From Bufo bufo (taxonomy: Eukaryota; Chordata; Amphibia; Anura; Bufonidae), in the NCBI RefSeq assembly GCF_905171765.1, contig NC_053390.1, positions 210,247,359 to 210,311,358 on the forward strand: a stretch of 64,000 bases of DNA, written 5' to 3'. Every line of letters starts with the position of its first letter. The first letter of the stretch is position 1. Positions 22,493 through 33,962 of this stretch are shown here, in pieces. Made by a program: the position numbers and the translations under genes. The notes under the pieces were generated by a model. That model was not told the DNA's origin and made no database searches. It saw only the letters and a list, made by a program, of their open reading frames with translations.

Positions 22493-22904
22493 TTAACCCC
22501 TTAAGGACTTAGGACGTACCGGTACGGCATGGGTCCCGAATCCTTAAGGACCCATGACGTACCAGTACGTAATGGCTTTAATTCGCGGGGGTTAATCGGA
22601 ACGGGATGCTGGCTGAAATCATTCACCCGGCATCCCGTAATAACGCAGGGGGGGGTCATTTGACCCCCCCCCCGTATCGACGATCGCAGAAAACCGCAGG
22701 TCAATTTAGACCTGCGGTTTGCTGCGCTTTTAGCCGATTCTGATCAAACTTTAAAATGCCCGAAATAAAGTTTTATTAAGCCCCCCTGCACCCCTGAATG
22801 ATATTATGTGGGCGGGTGGTGCAGGGGGGGTGTCGCAGGCGGTGCGGGAGGCGGGCGGTGCGGCAGGCGGGATCGCGATCCCCCGCTCGCGTCCCCTTGA
22901 ATAA

Positions 22905-23040
22905 TCGTTGGCGTCTAGTGGGTATACCAGGGTGCCAGCACATTGCTGACACCCTGGTATAAACGGCTGACATCGGTGATGCGATGTCAGCCGTTTAACC
23001 CTTTCCATACAGCGGTCCGTACGGACCGCTGTATGGAAAA
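22905..23040. repeat. Three consecutive perfect hairpins
   Basis: TATACCAGGGTG pairs with CACCCTGGTATA. AACGGCTGACATCG pairs with CGATGTCAGCCGTT. CCATACAGCGGTCCGT pairs with ACGGACCGCTGTATGG as a gapless palindrome. They stand side by side near the left end of giant element 1. A fourth palindrome, around TACAGTACAATATATATTGTACTGTA, lies near 23305. Confidence 0.85.
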
Positions 23041-23474
23041 GGTTAACAGCTCAGGGAGCTCCCTCCCTCTCCCATCAGGGGGCTGCTGTGCCTTTGCAGC
23101 CCCCCAATGGGAGAGGGAGAGAGCCCCCAGACAGCCCTGTCCTTACCCTTCCCCGTCTGCGAAGTTCTGACCAGTACTGAGCAGACGGGGAAGGTTCCCA
23201 TGGCAACAGGACGCCGTCTCAGGCATCCTGCTGTCCATGGTGCTGAACAGATCTGTGCTAAAGGCAGAGATCTGTTCAGACAAAGTGTAAGTAAAATACA
23301 GTACAGTACAATATATATTGTACTGTACTGTATTATACAGACATCAGACCCACTGGATCTTCAAGAAACAAGTGGGTCTGGGTCAAAAAAATGTAAAAAA
23401 AAAAGTGAAAAAAGTTAAGATTAAAAAAACACATTTATCACTGAATAAAAAAAAATTAAAAAAAATACACTACA

Positions 23475-24350
23475 CATATTAGGTATCGCCGCGTCCGTAA
23501 CGACCTGATCTATAAAACGGTCATGTTACTTTCCCCACACGGTGAACGCTATAAAAATAAAAAAATAAAAACTATGAGAAAATTGAAATTTTACCCACCT
23601 TACTTCCCAAAAAAGGTAATAAAAGTGATCAAAAAAGTTGCATGTACGCCAAAATAGTACCAATCAAACCGTCATCTCATCCCGCAAAAATCATACCCTA
23701 CCCAAGATAATCGCCCAAAAACTGAAAAAACTATGGCTCTTAGACTATGGAAACACTAAAACATGATTTTTTTTGTTTCAAAAATGAAATCATTGTGTAA
23801 AACTTAAATAAATAAAAAAAAGTATACATATTAGGTATCGACGTGTCCGTATTGACCGGCTCTATAAAAATATCACATGACCTAACCCCTCAGGTGACCA
23901 CCGTAAAAAAATTAAATAAAAACGGTGTAAAAAAAGCCATTTTTTGTCATCTTACGTCACAAAAAGTGTAATAGCAAGCGATCAAAAAGTCATATGCACC
24001 CCAAAATAGTGCCAATCAAACCGTCATCTCATCCCGCAAAAAATGAGACCCTACTTAAATTAATCGCCCAAAAACTGAAAAAACTATGGCTCTTAGACTA
24101 TGGAAACACTAAAACATTTTTTTGTTTTAAAAATGAAATCATTGTGTAAAACTTACATAAATAAAAAAAATTGTATACATATTAGGCATCGCCACGTCCG
24201 TGACAACCTGCTCTATAAAATTACCACATGATCTAACCTGTCAGATGAATTTTGTAAATAACAAAAAAAAAAACGTGCTAAAAAATCCATTTCTTGTTAC
24301 CTTGCCGCACAAAAAAGTGTAATATAGAGCAACCAAAAATCATATGTACC
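23475..24350. repeat. About 350-bp tandem repeat, left arm
   Basis: The motif CATATTAGGTATCGCC (or variants) starts at 23475, 23827 and 24178, spaced 352 and 351 bases. Each unit holds ACCAATCAAACCGTCATCTC. The units are inverted relative to those at 25640-27430. Confidence 0.9.
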
Positions 24351-24461
24351 CTAAACTAGTACCAACAAAACTGCCACCCAATCCCGTAGTTTCCAAAATG
24401 GGGTCACTTTTTTGGAGTTTCTACTCTAGGGGTGCATCAGGGGGGCTTCAAATGGGACATG

Positions 24462-24738
24462 GTGCAGACAAATTCATTAAGTATTATGCATTTTTGTACT
24501 TCCCGCCTTTATGCAAATTAACATAAAAGAGTCATATCTTACTTGTGTGAACCGAGAAGAGTCATATTTTCAAGCTCTGACTCATCTCAGTTTAATTTCC
24601 ATATGTATCAAATCAGTTTTTTTACACATTAAAAGCACACAGAGCTATGGGGACTGGGTATTGCGGATGTGCTAGCGGCCATCTAGCAACCCATGGCCTC
24701 AGCTCTATACCCAAAATCCAGGTGACAGGTTCCCTTTA
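24462..24738. mobile_element. T2-like MITE, truncated copy inside giant element 1
   Basis: About 275 bases, the reverse complement of the MITE at 57593-57956 (shared AAAAGCACACAGAGCTATGG, GCGGCCATCTAGCAACC, GGTGACAGGTTCCCTTTAA). Only one end is present. It interrupts the left arm near the centre of the foldback. Confidence 0.8.
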
Positions 24739-25639
24739 AGGACCCTGCCATTTTTCACCTTAAGGACCAGGCCATTTTTAGCAAATCTGACACGTGTCAC
24801 TTTATGTGGTGATAACTTTAAAACGCTTTTACTTATCCAGGCCATTCTGAGATTGTTTTCTCGTCACATATTGTACTTCATGACAGTGGTAAAATTGAGT
24901 AAAAAAAAATTATTATTATTTATTAAAAAAATTCAAAATTTACCAAAAATTTGGAAAAATTAGCAATTTTCCAAATTTCAATTTCTCTACTTTTATAATA
25001 AATAGTAATACCTCCAAAAATAGTTATTACTTTACATTCTGCATATGTCTACTTCATGTTTGGATCATTTTGTGAATGTAATTTTATTTTTTGGGGACGT
25101 TAGAAGGCTTAGAAGTTTAGAAGCAAATCTTGAAATTTTTCAGAAAATTTCTAAAACCCACTTTTTCAGGACCAGTTTAGGTCTGAAGTCACTTTGTGAG
25201 GCTTACATAATAGAAACCGCCCCATTTTACAAACTACACCCATCAAGGTATTCAAAACTGATTTTACAAACACAAGAATTAATGGAAAATAGAGATAATT
25301 CACTTTTTTGGCAGATTTTCCATTTGAATCCATTTTTTCCAGTTACAATGCAAGGGTTAACAGGCAAACAAAACTCAATATTTATGGCCCTGATTCTTTA
25401 GTTTACAGAAACACCCCATATGTGGTCGAAAACTGCTGTGCGGGCAGACGGCATTGCACAGAAGGAAAGGAACGCTATGCGGTTTTTGAAAGGCAGATTT
25501 TGCTGGACTGGTTTTCTGACACCATGTCCCATTTGAAGCCCCCCTGATGCACCCCTAGAGTAGAAACTCCAAAAAAGTTACCCCATTTTGGAAACTACGG
25601 GATAAGGTGGCAGTTTTGTTGGTACTATTCAGGGTACAT

Positions 25640-27430
25640 ATGATTTTTGGTTGCTCTATATTACACTTTTTGTGAGGCAAGGTAAAAAGAAATAGCTGTT
25701 TTGGCACCGTTTTTATTTTTTGTTATTTACAACATCATGTGGTATTTTAATAGAGCAGGTTGTCACGGACGTAACAATACCAAATATATTATTTTTTGGT
25801 CGACTGTCTTGTATAGGGGCTAATTTTTTCGGGATGAGATGACGGTTTGATTGGTACTATTATAGGGTGCATATGACTTTTTGATCGCTTGCTATTACAC
25901 TTTTTGTGATGTAAGGTGACAAAAAATTGCTTTTTTTACACCATTTTTATTTTTTACGGTATTCACCTGAGGGGTTAGGTCATGTGATATTTTTATAGAG
26001 CAGGTTATTACAGACGCGGCGATACCTAATATGTCAACTTTTTTTATTTATGTAAGTTTTACACAATTATTTCATTTTTGAAACAAATAAATAATGTTTT
26101 AGTGTCTCCATAGTTTGAAAGCCACAGTTTTTTCAGTTTTTGGGTGATTATCTTAGGTGGGGTATGATTTTTGCGGGATGAGATGACGGTTTGATTGGCA
26201 CTATTTTGGGGTGCGTATGACTTTTTGATCGCTTGCTATTACACTTTTTGTGATGTAAGGTGACAAAAAAAGCCTTTTTTTTACACTTTTTTTATTTTTT
26301 ATTTTTTTTACGGTGTTCACCTGAGGGGTTAGGTCATGTGATATTTTTATAGAGCAGTTTCTTACGGACGCGGCGATACCTAATATGTCTACTTTTTTTT
26401 ATTTATGTAAGTTTTACACAATGATTTCATTTTTGAAACAAAAAAAAATCATGCTTTAGTGTCTCCATAGTCTGAGAGCTATAGTTTTTTCAGTTTTTGG
26501 GCGATTATCTTAGGTGGGGTATGATTTTTGCGGGATGAGATGACGGTTTGATTGGCACTATTTTGGGGTGTGTATGACTTTTTGATCGCTTGCTATTACA
26601 CTTTTTGTGATGTAAGGTGACCAAAAATTGCTTTTTTTACACCGTTTTTATTTTTTTACGGTGTTCACCTGAGGGGTTAGGTCATGTGATATTTTTATAG
26701 AGCAGGTTCTTACGGACGCGGCGATACCTAATATGTCTACTTTTTTTATTTATGTAAGTTTTACACAATGATTTCATTTTTGAAACCAAAAAAAATCATG
26801 CTTTAGTGTCTCCATAGTCTGAGAGCCATAGTTTTTTCAGTTTTCGGGTGATTATCTTAGGTAGGGTATTATTTTTGCGGGATGAGATGACGGTTTGATT
26901 GGCACTATTTTGGGGTGTGTATGACTTTTTGATCGCTTGCTATTACACTTTTTGTGATGTAAGGTGACGAAAAATTGATTTTTTTTTACACTTTTTTTTT
27001 TTTACGGTGTTCATCTGAGGGGTTAGGTCATGTGATATTTTTATAGAGCAGGTTGTTACGGGCGCGGCGATACCTAATATGCCAATTTTTTTTTTTTACA
27101 TTTAACACAATATAAGCATTTTTGAAACAGAAAAAAATCATGTTTTAGTGTCTCCATAGGCTGAGAGCCATATATCTTTTTCTTTTGGGGGCGATTGTCT
27201 TAGGTAAGGGCTCATTTTTTGGCGGGATGAGGTGATGGTTAGATTGGTACTATTTTGGGGGGCATACGCCTTTTTGATTGCTTGGTGTTGCAATTTTAGT
27301 AATGTAAGGTGACAAGAAAATGTTTTTTAGCACAGATTATTTTTTTTTTTACGGTTTCACCTGAGGGGTTAGGTCATGTGATATTGTTATAGAGCCGGTC
27401 CATACAGAAGCATCGATACCTAATATGTCT
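25640..27430. repeat. About 350-bp tandem repeat, right arm
   Basis: The motif GATACCTAATATG starts at 26021, 26375, 26723 and 27069 (354, 348, 346 bases apart), with decayed outer copies near 25780 and 27415. Each unit contains GGGATGAGATGACGGTTTGA and CACCTGAGGGGTTAGGTCAT. Confidence 0.9.
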
Positions 27431-28078
27431 ACTTTTCTTTTTTTCCCTATTTTTTGCAATTTTTTTGTACTTTATTTTGGGAAAAGAGCGCTTTTTTTTT
27501 TTTTTTTTACTTGAAACGTTTAATTTTTTTTGTAAAACTTTCTTTTTTTAACTTCTTTTTTAACTTTATTTTTTGTCCCACTATGGGACAGGGTCTGATC
27601 CCTGTTTCAATACAGCACAATACATCTGTACTGTGCTGTATTGAACTGTCAGTGTCTTACACTGTAAGACGCTAACAGTTGCCTAGGAGACCCAGCCCTG
27701 GGGCTGGATTTCCTGGGCTTCCGTAGCTGGCAGTCCCGTTGCCTGTTCAAGGCATCAGGGCTGTCATAGCAACCCTCGGTTCCCTGTCACCGCAGCACGG
27801 GGACCCGATGGGGATGTACAAGCTGCCGCAAACCCCCTGTATGCTGCGGTCAGCGTGACCGCGGCATACAGGGGGTTAATCCGCCGGCATCTGTGTTTTC
27901 ACTGATGCTGGCAGATACAGCAGGGGCCCAGCTGTCAGTATCAGCCGGGCCCCTGCTGCTGATCGCGGCAGCAGTTGTGGGGCAGCGCATTAACCCTAGG
28001 GCGAGAATGCTCGTCCTAGTGCGTTAAGTACCTGCAAATTAGGACGAGCATTCTCGTCCAAGGTCCTTAAGGGGTTAA

Positions 28079-28201
28079 AGTAGAACTGGCTTAGTTGCCC
28101 ATAGCAACCAATCAGATCCCACCTTTCATTTTCAAAAGGAGCTGTCAAAAATGAAAGGTGGAATCTGATTGGTTGCGCTGGGCAACTAACCCAGTTCTAC
28201 T
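28079..28201. mobile_element. Small stem-loop MITE
   Basis: AGTAGAACTGGCTTAGTTGC at the left pairs with GCAACTAACCCAGTTCTACT at the right, and the interior CCAATCAGATCCCACCTTTC pairs with GAAAGGTGGAATCTGATTGG. The left end uses the same TTAA that ends giant element 1. The right flank is TTAC. Confidence 0.85.
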
Positions 28202-28639
28202 TTACACCAATCTATCAATAAAACAGCAGGTGGCTCTATAATGACATAATTCTGCGTATATCTGGGGATATAAGCATCATTTTAGTAAGTAGAAATACAC
28301 ATATATTTCTAACTACTATATTTTTTCAGGCTATAAAGCACAATTTTTAGCTGGAAAGAAAATCTTGTGAAAATCTTGGAGGTTATTATAGGTATATTTG
28401 AGGTTAGTTTTTAGATTGGAGTTACTGTGCGCACTTTTGGCAAACTTATGAAAGTGGCACACAACAATAATAAATTTGTCACAAGGTCAATGTGGTTGTG
28501 CATAATTAAGTAAAAGTATACTTGGGTGATGCCTGATGTGGAGTTGCACCTTTTAAAAAAAGTTGCACATTATAAATATGTCACAAAGGTGATCTACTCT
28601 AAAATTTTGACTATATTTTCACCCCAAATGTGTAAGTAA
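28202..28639. other. Gene-free stretch
   Basis: AT-rich sequence with no recognised coding, RNA or repeat feature. Confidence 0.4.
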
Positions 28640-28937
28640 TGATAGAGGGCGCAGTGCTCAAAAAGTCACAAAAAAAGTTACCTAGAAAGATCAGGTGTAT
28701 AAAGTCAAGCACCTAGCCAAGCAGTCAGCCTTTAGAATCATTTGTGAAAGAATGGCTTTTTCTAAAGAGCTCACTAAATTCACTTGTGGTACTGTAATAG
28801 GATGTCAGTTAGTGAAATTTCTACCATCCATTGTGAGTGGTATTATTATAGAAGTATTTAGGAACCACAGAAACTCAGCCAAGTACTGACCATGTAGTGA
28901 TACAGTGTAGGGTCGTTGAGTGCTGAGGCACATAGGA
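28640..28937 (+). pseudogene. Tc1-like transposase, N-terminal fragment
   Basis: From ATG 28752 the sequence reads MAFSKEL ... GTVIGC, then VSGIII, matching the DNA-binding N-terminus of a Tc1-like transposase family whose 5' non-coding part (TATAAAGTCAAGCACCTAGCC) also precedes it. The same family lies in reverse orientation at 34740-35345. An internal deletion and stops are visible. The fragment ends where MITE sequence starts at about 28935. Confidence 0.7.
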
Positions 28938-29035
28938 GGAGATTTATCAAAACTGGTGTAAGGGAAAACTGGCTTAGTTGCCCATAGCAACCAATCAAAT
29001 TCCACCTTTCATTTTTTAGAACTTCTTTGGAAAAT
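28935..29035. mobile_element. Half copy of the stem-loop MITE
   Basis: GGAGATTTATCAAAACTGGT, then ACTGGCTTAGTTGCCCATAG and CACCTTTCATTTTTTAGA, match the left half of the element at 28079-28201 with a longer terminus. The right half is missing. Confidence 0.75.
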
Positions 29036-30104
29036 TAAATGTAGCATCCGCAGGCAAGCCCTACAACTCCAAGCACAATAGTAAGTGCAGCAAGCCCAGG
29101 AGAGGGGGAGAGGAGAGCAAAGGAGTGATAGTAGCAAGAATGGTGGTTGTAGTTGTTACTCACTCTGACGCTCCCCTAGGCCATGCAGTGATGGGAAGGG
29201 CACACCTTTCTTCCCTTCAGGGCACACTTTGGTACTGGGGTTTCTCTTGCCTGATGGTGGTTCGGAGGGCCCTTGATGGTGATGAATTGCGAGGTGCAAG
29301 TCAGGGGCCCCTGCAGCTTAGAGGTGAGCAGAACGGTTCTTTACTGAAGAATCAAGTTCAGGTACATTACTTACAGTTTTCAGCAAGCATGGACTGGCAG
29401 CACCTACACAACTGAAACTTCCAAAGGTCTTACTCTGTTGCAGTAATAGTTAACAGGCCCAGGTCTTTCTCTGCAGCAGTATTCTTCACACTGCACTTAT
29501 GTAGCTGTCTTTTGCATAACCACCCAGAAGTAGGGGTGCAACACTCTTTCACTATGCAACCACGGGTTGGATCCCAATGTCAGACTAAGCTCTGGACCTT
29601 TTCACAGGTTGCCGTACTCACAATAAATGGTTCCACAATGTCTTCAGCAGGATGTGGATTGTTAGCAACTTCCATAGTGTGCTTGTAAAGTATGTCCAGG
29701 TACCATAAGACTTAAATCTCGCTATAGAGCCTCTAAGCTTCCTTTAGGCAAGTTATCTTCACAGAGCTTCTATGTGTGCCTCCTATCAACACTGGAATGC
29801 TTTGTAAAGTTCTCTTTTGTCTTTCATTTTTTCTACGTTTGCCGTTCTCTGGCTGGTTTGATCGCAGGGATCTCTCTCTGCATCTGCTCTCCCCACTGTC
29901 CAGACTCTGTCTGCTCCTAGACTTCTCTAGTTTCTCTTCCCTATGGGAACAGGAAACAACCCCACCTAATAGTGACAAGACCTGTTAACTGCTCAGTACA
30001 CAGAAAATGCATAGATACACCATAAGTCACATTTTTTACCTTTTTACTAACATACATACAGGAAACGCAAATAAAAGCCCTTTTGCAGGGGGCCACTGCT
30101 GTAA
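29036..30104. other. Unclassified, possibly a solo LTR
   Basis: No coding signal. The stretch starts TGTAGCATCC and near 29995 reads GTACA, compatible with LTR-type ends, and it has no close partner in the window. I have no target duplication to support this, so the reading is weak. Confidence 0.25.
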
Positions 30105-30527
30105 CAGTGGGACACTGCACAAGTTCTGGGTGGAGTCGTGGAAAGCATGCCACCACTGGACCCTGGAGCAGTGGAAAATTGTCTGTGGAGTGACAAATCA
30201 CGCTTCTCTGTCTAGCAGCCTGATGGAGGAGTCTGGGTTTGGTAAATGCCAGGCGAATGGTATCCACCTGACTGGGTGAGTGTGGTATGGAAGAACTTGA
30301 CTGGCCTGCACAGAGCCATGACCTTAAGCCCATTGAAAACCTTTGTGCCTTTGTGATTAACTTGAATGGAGACTGTGCGTCAAGCCCTCTTGTCCAACAT
30401 TAGTTTACCTCACAAATGCTGTTCTGGATGAATGAGTAAAAAATCCCAGAGACACACTGCAAAGTCTTGTAGAAAAGCTTCCCAGAAGAGTTGAAGCTGT
30501 TTTAGCGTGGAAGGGGATGTAATAAAA
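30105..30527 (+). pseudogene. Tc1-like transposase relic
   Basis: Scattered frames show ACTGGACCCTGGAGCAGTGG (WTLEQWK), then SLMEESGFG..NGIH, then HDLKPIEN with the catalytic-glutamate region, and finally LPRRVEAVLAWKG, the usual Tc1 C-terminus. Most of the core is deleted and frames are broken. Old relic. Confidence 0.65.
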
Positions 30528-31560
30528 GCTCGGACTGGCCCAGAGGGAAACAGGTGAATTGCCTGGTGGGCCCTTGAGTAAAGTGTGCCCCTACTCCACC
30601 ACCCGCTGCACACGTGGCACATGGCACAGTAGAATGACTGCACTACATATAAACAGGCAAGCAGACAGCATCTCAACAAGCCTATGTTCATATAAAAAAA
30701 AACAGGTGGATTATTTAACAAACTACCTAGTTTATTATTAGATGCATTGGGTGGCTGAGATGACTCCAGTATCCTCTTTCCTCAGGGACCTGCCTTCTTG
30801 AAGTCTCTGCAGGGACCCCACAATCAATCATCTTGTAGTGTCTTCCTGCTGCCTGTTACTGTGTAAGCAGATATTTGCATGTAGCTTTACAGTGAGCTAA
30901 ATAATTAATTGGGGGGGGGGGAGCATAGGACCCCCAGTCCAACGCTGGGTGTAATGTGTAGGCTTCCCAACACCTTTTCCATATAATGTACTAACAGCTC
31001 TATCTCAGACTGTATAGCAGCTAGAGATGTGAGCCAAGTATTGTTTTAAGGCTAGTCCGCAATACATCTGAAGATAAAACTTTAAAAAACCAGGTTAGAG
31101 GTGAGATATGTATGTATTAACTGCAGATCTCATTCCCAACCTTGTTTCTAAAGGCGTGGGGGCATTTATCAAGCCCTACACTCCATAATTCTGTCTTCAA
31201 AAATTTGCAAAAGAACAACGCAGCTTGAGATCGAGCAGGTTGAAGAAGCCTCCCCCCTTTAGTCAACTGTCAAGTCAACCAGCATGGAGGGGAGAGGGGG
31301 TTAACAGGGAATATGATAAGTCTATATCCTTATCATATTGAGAATAACGTTTTTAGGCTTAAAAAGCTAATAAAAATAGCTGGCTTCTTTATAATCATAT
31401 GGTATTGTGCCTGTGAATAAACCAGTAATAGTTTTCCGGTTTATAAGCAAAAAAAATAAACAAAACAGTATTCTCAATATAGTAAGGCCTTTTGTTGTTA
31501 TTATATGATTATATATTATTATACTATAGCCTTTTATTATGGGTTAAATGAGAGAAAAAA
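30528..31560. other. Gene-free stretch
   Basis: No supported gene. It includes a short dispersed-repeat-like segment at 30528-30620 (CGGACTGGCCCAGAGGGAAA) and a G10 run near 30911. The rest is AT-rich and unremarkable. Confidence 0.4.
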
Positions 31561-31562
31561 AA

Positions 31563-31637
31563 TAACCTGGGATTTAAACCTGGGATCTCTACATTCAAAA
31601 CCATGCCCTTATCACCAAGTTATAGCATTATCACATA
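31563..31637 (-). tRNA. tRNA-like relic (possible tRNA-derived SINE head)
   Basis: Read on the minus strand, it has an A-box-like TATAACTTGGTGATAAGGGC, an anticodon-arm region with TTTTGAA, and a B-box-like GGTTTAAATCCC. Spacing and wording resemble tRNA-Gln(UUG). The acceptor stem does not pair convincingly and no CCA-type end or terminator run is clear, so I take it as a pseudogene or SINE remnant, not a working tRNA. Confidence 0.4.
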
Positions 31638-31799
31638 AAGATGCATGTTTTTTCTGTGCTTAGAAGCTCACACACATTACGGGTGTCTTTCTAATCATAT
31701 ATTGTACTGGTTAATAAAGCTGTAATATGTATATTAGTTTTCTGAGCATATCTCAGTGTGATAAAGCTATAGTACATAGAGTATATGATATGTAGATGT

Positions 31800-32067
31800 C
31801 AGGACACAGCTCTGCCCTCAGCATGCTGATGTCTATCCCTGTCAATCAAGGGGAGAGGGGAATGTGCAGAGCACAGGGGGTGTTACAAAGTAGTGCTCAA
31901 AGGATTTATCCCTGCCTCCTGGTGCTCAAACCTTTCATTTGCATATGAATAAAAATACAGATTTCTCTCCAGCTGTTTAGCATACAGACAAAAGAAAGAT
32001 ATAGTTTTAGTCAGCATGATGAGCCCTACCAGCTGATTTAATAGGGTTGATCCTGGTGACAGACTCT
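31800..32067. mobile_element. T2-like element, right end only
   Basis: Ends ...GGTGACAGACTCT directly before TTAA (32068-32071), the form of a T2-like terminus. No inverted left end was found, so the left border is approximate. Confidence 0.45.
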
Positions 32068-32071
32068 TTAA

Positions 32072-32460
32072 AGTGGTTTTCACGATTTTTTAAGTGATGG
32101 CCTATCCTCAGAATAGGCTATCAATATCCGATCTTCAACTATCAAACACCCCACATTATTCTGCAGCAGCTCTGGTGATGGAATCCATGGCTGGAATTGC
32201 ACAGCTCCATCCATTCTGTAGTGGACAGAGCTGGTTACTGCAGTGCTGCATCCACTGAAGTGAATGGGAGCAGTTCTGCAGTAACCAGCATTGCCCACTA
32301 CACAATAGATGGTGCTATCCTGAAACAGCTGATTGGTGGAGGTGTGCAGTGTCATGCCTCACCAAAAAAATGATAATAACCCATCCTGAGGATGGGCTGT
32401 CACTTGTTCAATCCTTTTAAGGTCCAATCTGGGCTGTGTCCTTAAGGAGTTAACATAACA
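32072..32460. mobile_element. T2-like element, left end and interior
   Basis: Begins AGTGGTTTTCACG after TTAA and contains GATGGCCTATCCTCAGAATAGGCTATCAATAT, a dispersed-repeat core also seen at 47906-48020. The right end is diverged. Confidence 0.5.
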
Positions 32461-32870
32461 ATACACTTTCTTTTTAGTTCCATTCCCTGTTTTTTGGAGC
32501 AATTTCAACAGAACAGCAAGATAAAGCATTCTATAGCTTGGCAACAGCAAGTGATGATGAGGATGAAGGATTATGCAGAGGACTCTCACAGACATTCTGA
32601 GGTTGCATCAGGTATATGCCATATGTGACATTGCAGAATCTCAACCAGACACTTCCCTTTCTCCGTATGGTGGCAATCTATGGTTAGATTGTAATTGTAT
32701 CTCTTCAAATGTCAGGAATATGAATTTTGTATAAAACTTAACTTTTATTAGCTCTAGTAAAATAAAAATTTCTAGAAAAATATAATGGTCGTTGCCTAAA
32801 AAGGGTGGTGGGTAGAGCTTTTAGTGTGGAGGTTCCCTGTGGCTAATTTTCCGGGGTTTAGTCATTTACC
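32461..32870. other. Gene-free stretch
   Basis: No recognised feature. Confidence 0.4.
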
Positions 32871-32873
32871 TAA

Positions 32874-33460
32874 AGGGCATCTGTCAGCAGATTTGTACCT
32901 ATAAAACTGTCTGACCTGTTGCATGTGCGCTTGGCAGCTGAAGGCATCTGTGTTGGTTCCATGTTCATATGTGTCTGCATTGCTGAGGAAAATTAAGATT
33001 TAATATATGCAAATAAGCCTCTAGGAGCGATGGGGGCATTATCGTTACTCCTAAAAGCTTAGCTCTCTCTGCAATTGATATAACCTCTGCACTTTGACAG
33101 GGCCATGCAGTGTAAACATCATCACGCCTGGTCCTGATCTGTCCTAAAGTCTCGCACAGGTGCAGTGCAGGAAAGCGGCTCACTGGCAGTTCTCTTCCGT
33201 ACAGATCAGTGCAAGATTTTAGAGAAGTCAGGGCAAGGTGTGATCACATTTATACTGCCTGGCCCTGTGAATCAAAGTGTAGAGGGAGTGGCTGTTGTAT
33301 ACAGAGCAGAGCCACTAGGAGTAATGAAAACACCCCCGTTGCTCCTAGAGGCTCATTTGAATATATTAAAACCTTATTTTTTCAGCAATGCGGGCACATA
33401 TGAATATAGGACCAACACAGATGCCTTCAGCTGCCAAGCGCACATGCAACAGGTCAGACA
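32874..33460. mobile_element. Palindromic T2-like MITE related to 11922-20339
   Basis: Left arm: AGGGCATCTGTCAGC, AACTGTCTGACCTGTTGCAT and GCCTCTAGGAGCGATGGGGG. Right arm: the inverted CTCCTAGAGGCTCATTTG and ATGCAACAGGTCAGACAGTT. The CACTTTGACAGGGCCA / GGCCCTGTGAATCAAAGTG pair shows the same design as the interrupted palindrome. The last 30 or so bases of the right arm are lost. Confidence 0.8.
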
Positions 33461-33754
33461 GTTTCATACGTTCAAAACTATGCCGTTTATTGTCAGAGTG
33501 GGAGACCAGTCGTCACTTGCAATAGCGCTGAAAAACAGGGAAAGCAAACCATGAAATCAGACCACTAGTATATATTAGCACTCTATTGCAGGTGACAACC
33601 CCAGTATGTGTTGGCTGCTGTTGGAGCACTCGCCCCGAAAGGGAGTGACCCCCAACCAATGCAGGAGCCTCGGTCTTACTCAAGTAGTATATATCAGCAC
33701 TAATTTAAGGGCTCACATCTGAGAAAGACTATAACAGCGTGTGAAGTACTTAGA
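33461..33754. other. Gene-free stretch
   Basis: No recognised gene. GTATATATTAGCACT and GTATATATCAGCACT occur 130 bases apart, which hints at an unrecognised short element. Confidence 0.3.
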
Positions 33755-33758
33755 TTAA

Positions 33759-33958
33759 AGAGAGTCTTTCACCTAATCTGAGCGTTTTAGACCGCTCAGA
33801 TCAGGTTATAGACTCTTTGACCCTTATTACAATGTTACCTTTGTTTTATGAGTCCCTCGTCCAATTATTGAAAAAAACACTTTTTAAAAGTATGCAAATG
33901 AGCTTCTGAAGGTGCCCAGGGGCGGCATTACTGGGCGATGTGCCCAGAAAGACTCCCT
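33759..33958. mobile_element. T2-like MITE, 200 bp
   Basis: The termini AGAGAGTCTTTCACC and AGAAAGACTCCCT are flanked by TTAA (33755-33758, 33959-33962). It contains a small internal palindrome, CTGAGCGTTTTAGACCGCTCAG. Confidence 0.75.
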
Positions 33959-33962
33959 TTAA

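Larger units (their letters stand above)
22497..28074. mobile_element. Giant TTAA foldback element 1 (5.6 kb)
   Basis: The termini CCCCTTAAGGACTTAGGACG and TTCTCGTCCAAGGTCCTTAAGGGG are flanked by TTAA (22493-22496, 28075-28078). Left and right halves are largely inverted copies (24388-24465 against 25523-25605, 23475-24350 against 25640-27430) built of about 350-bp repeats. The ends hold clustered perfect hairpins. No transposase motif was found in any frame, so it is non-autonomous. The TTAA duplication suggests Kolobok or piggyBac machinery. Confidence 0.75.

Noticed and set aside
22751..23418. Frames of 65-103 codons at the left end of giant element 1
   Set aside because: GC-rich hairpin sequence with no recognisable domain; overlapping frames on both strands.
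29733..30333. Frames of 70-130 codons on both strands
   Set aside because: No motif, overlapping in opposite directions. The only recognisable coding here is the Tc1 relic from 30105.
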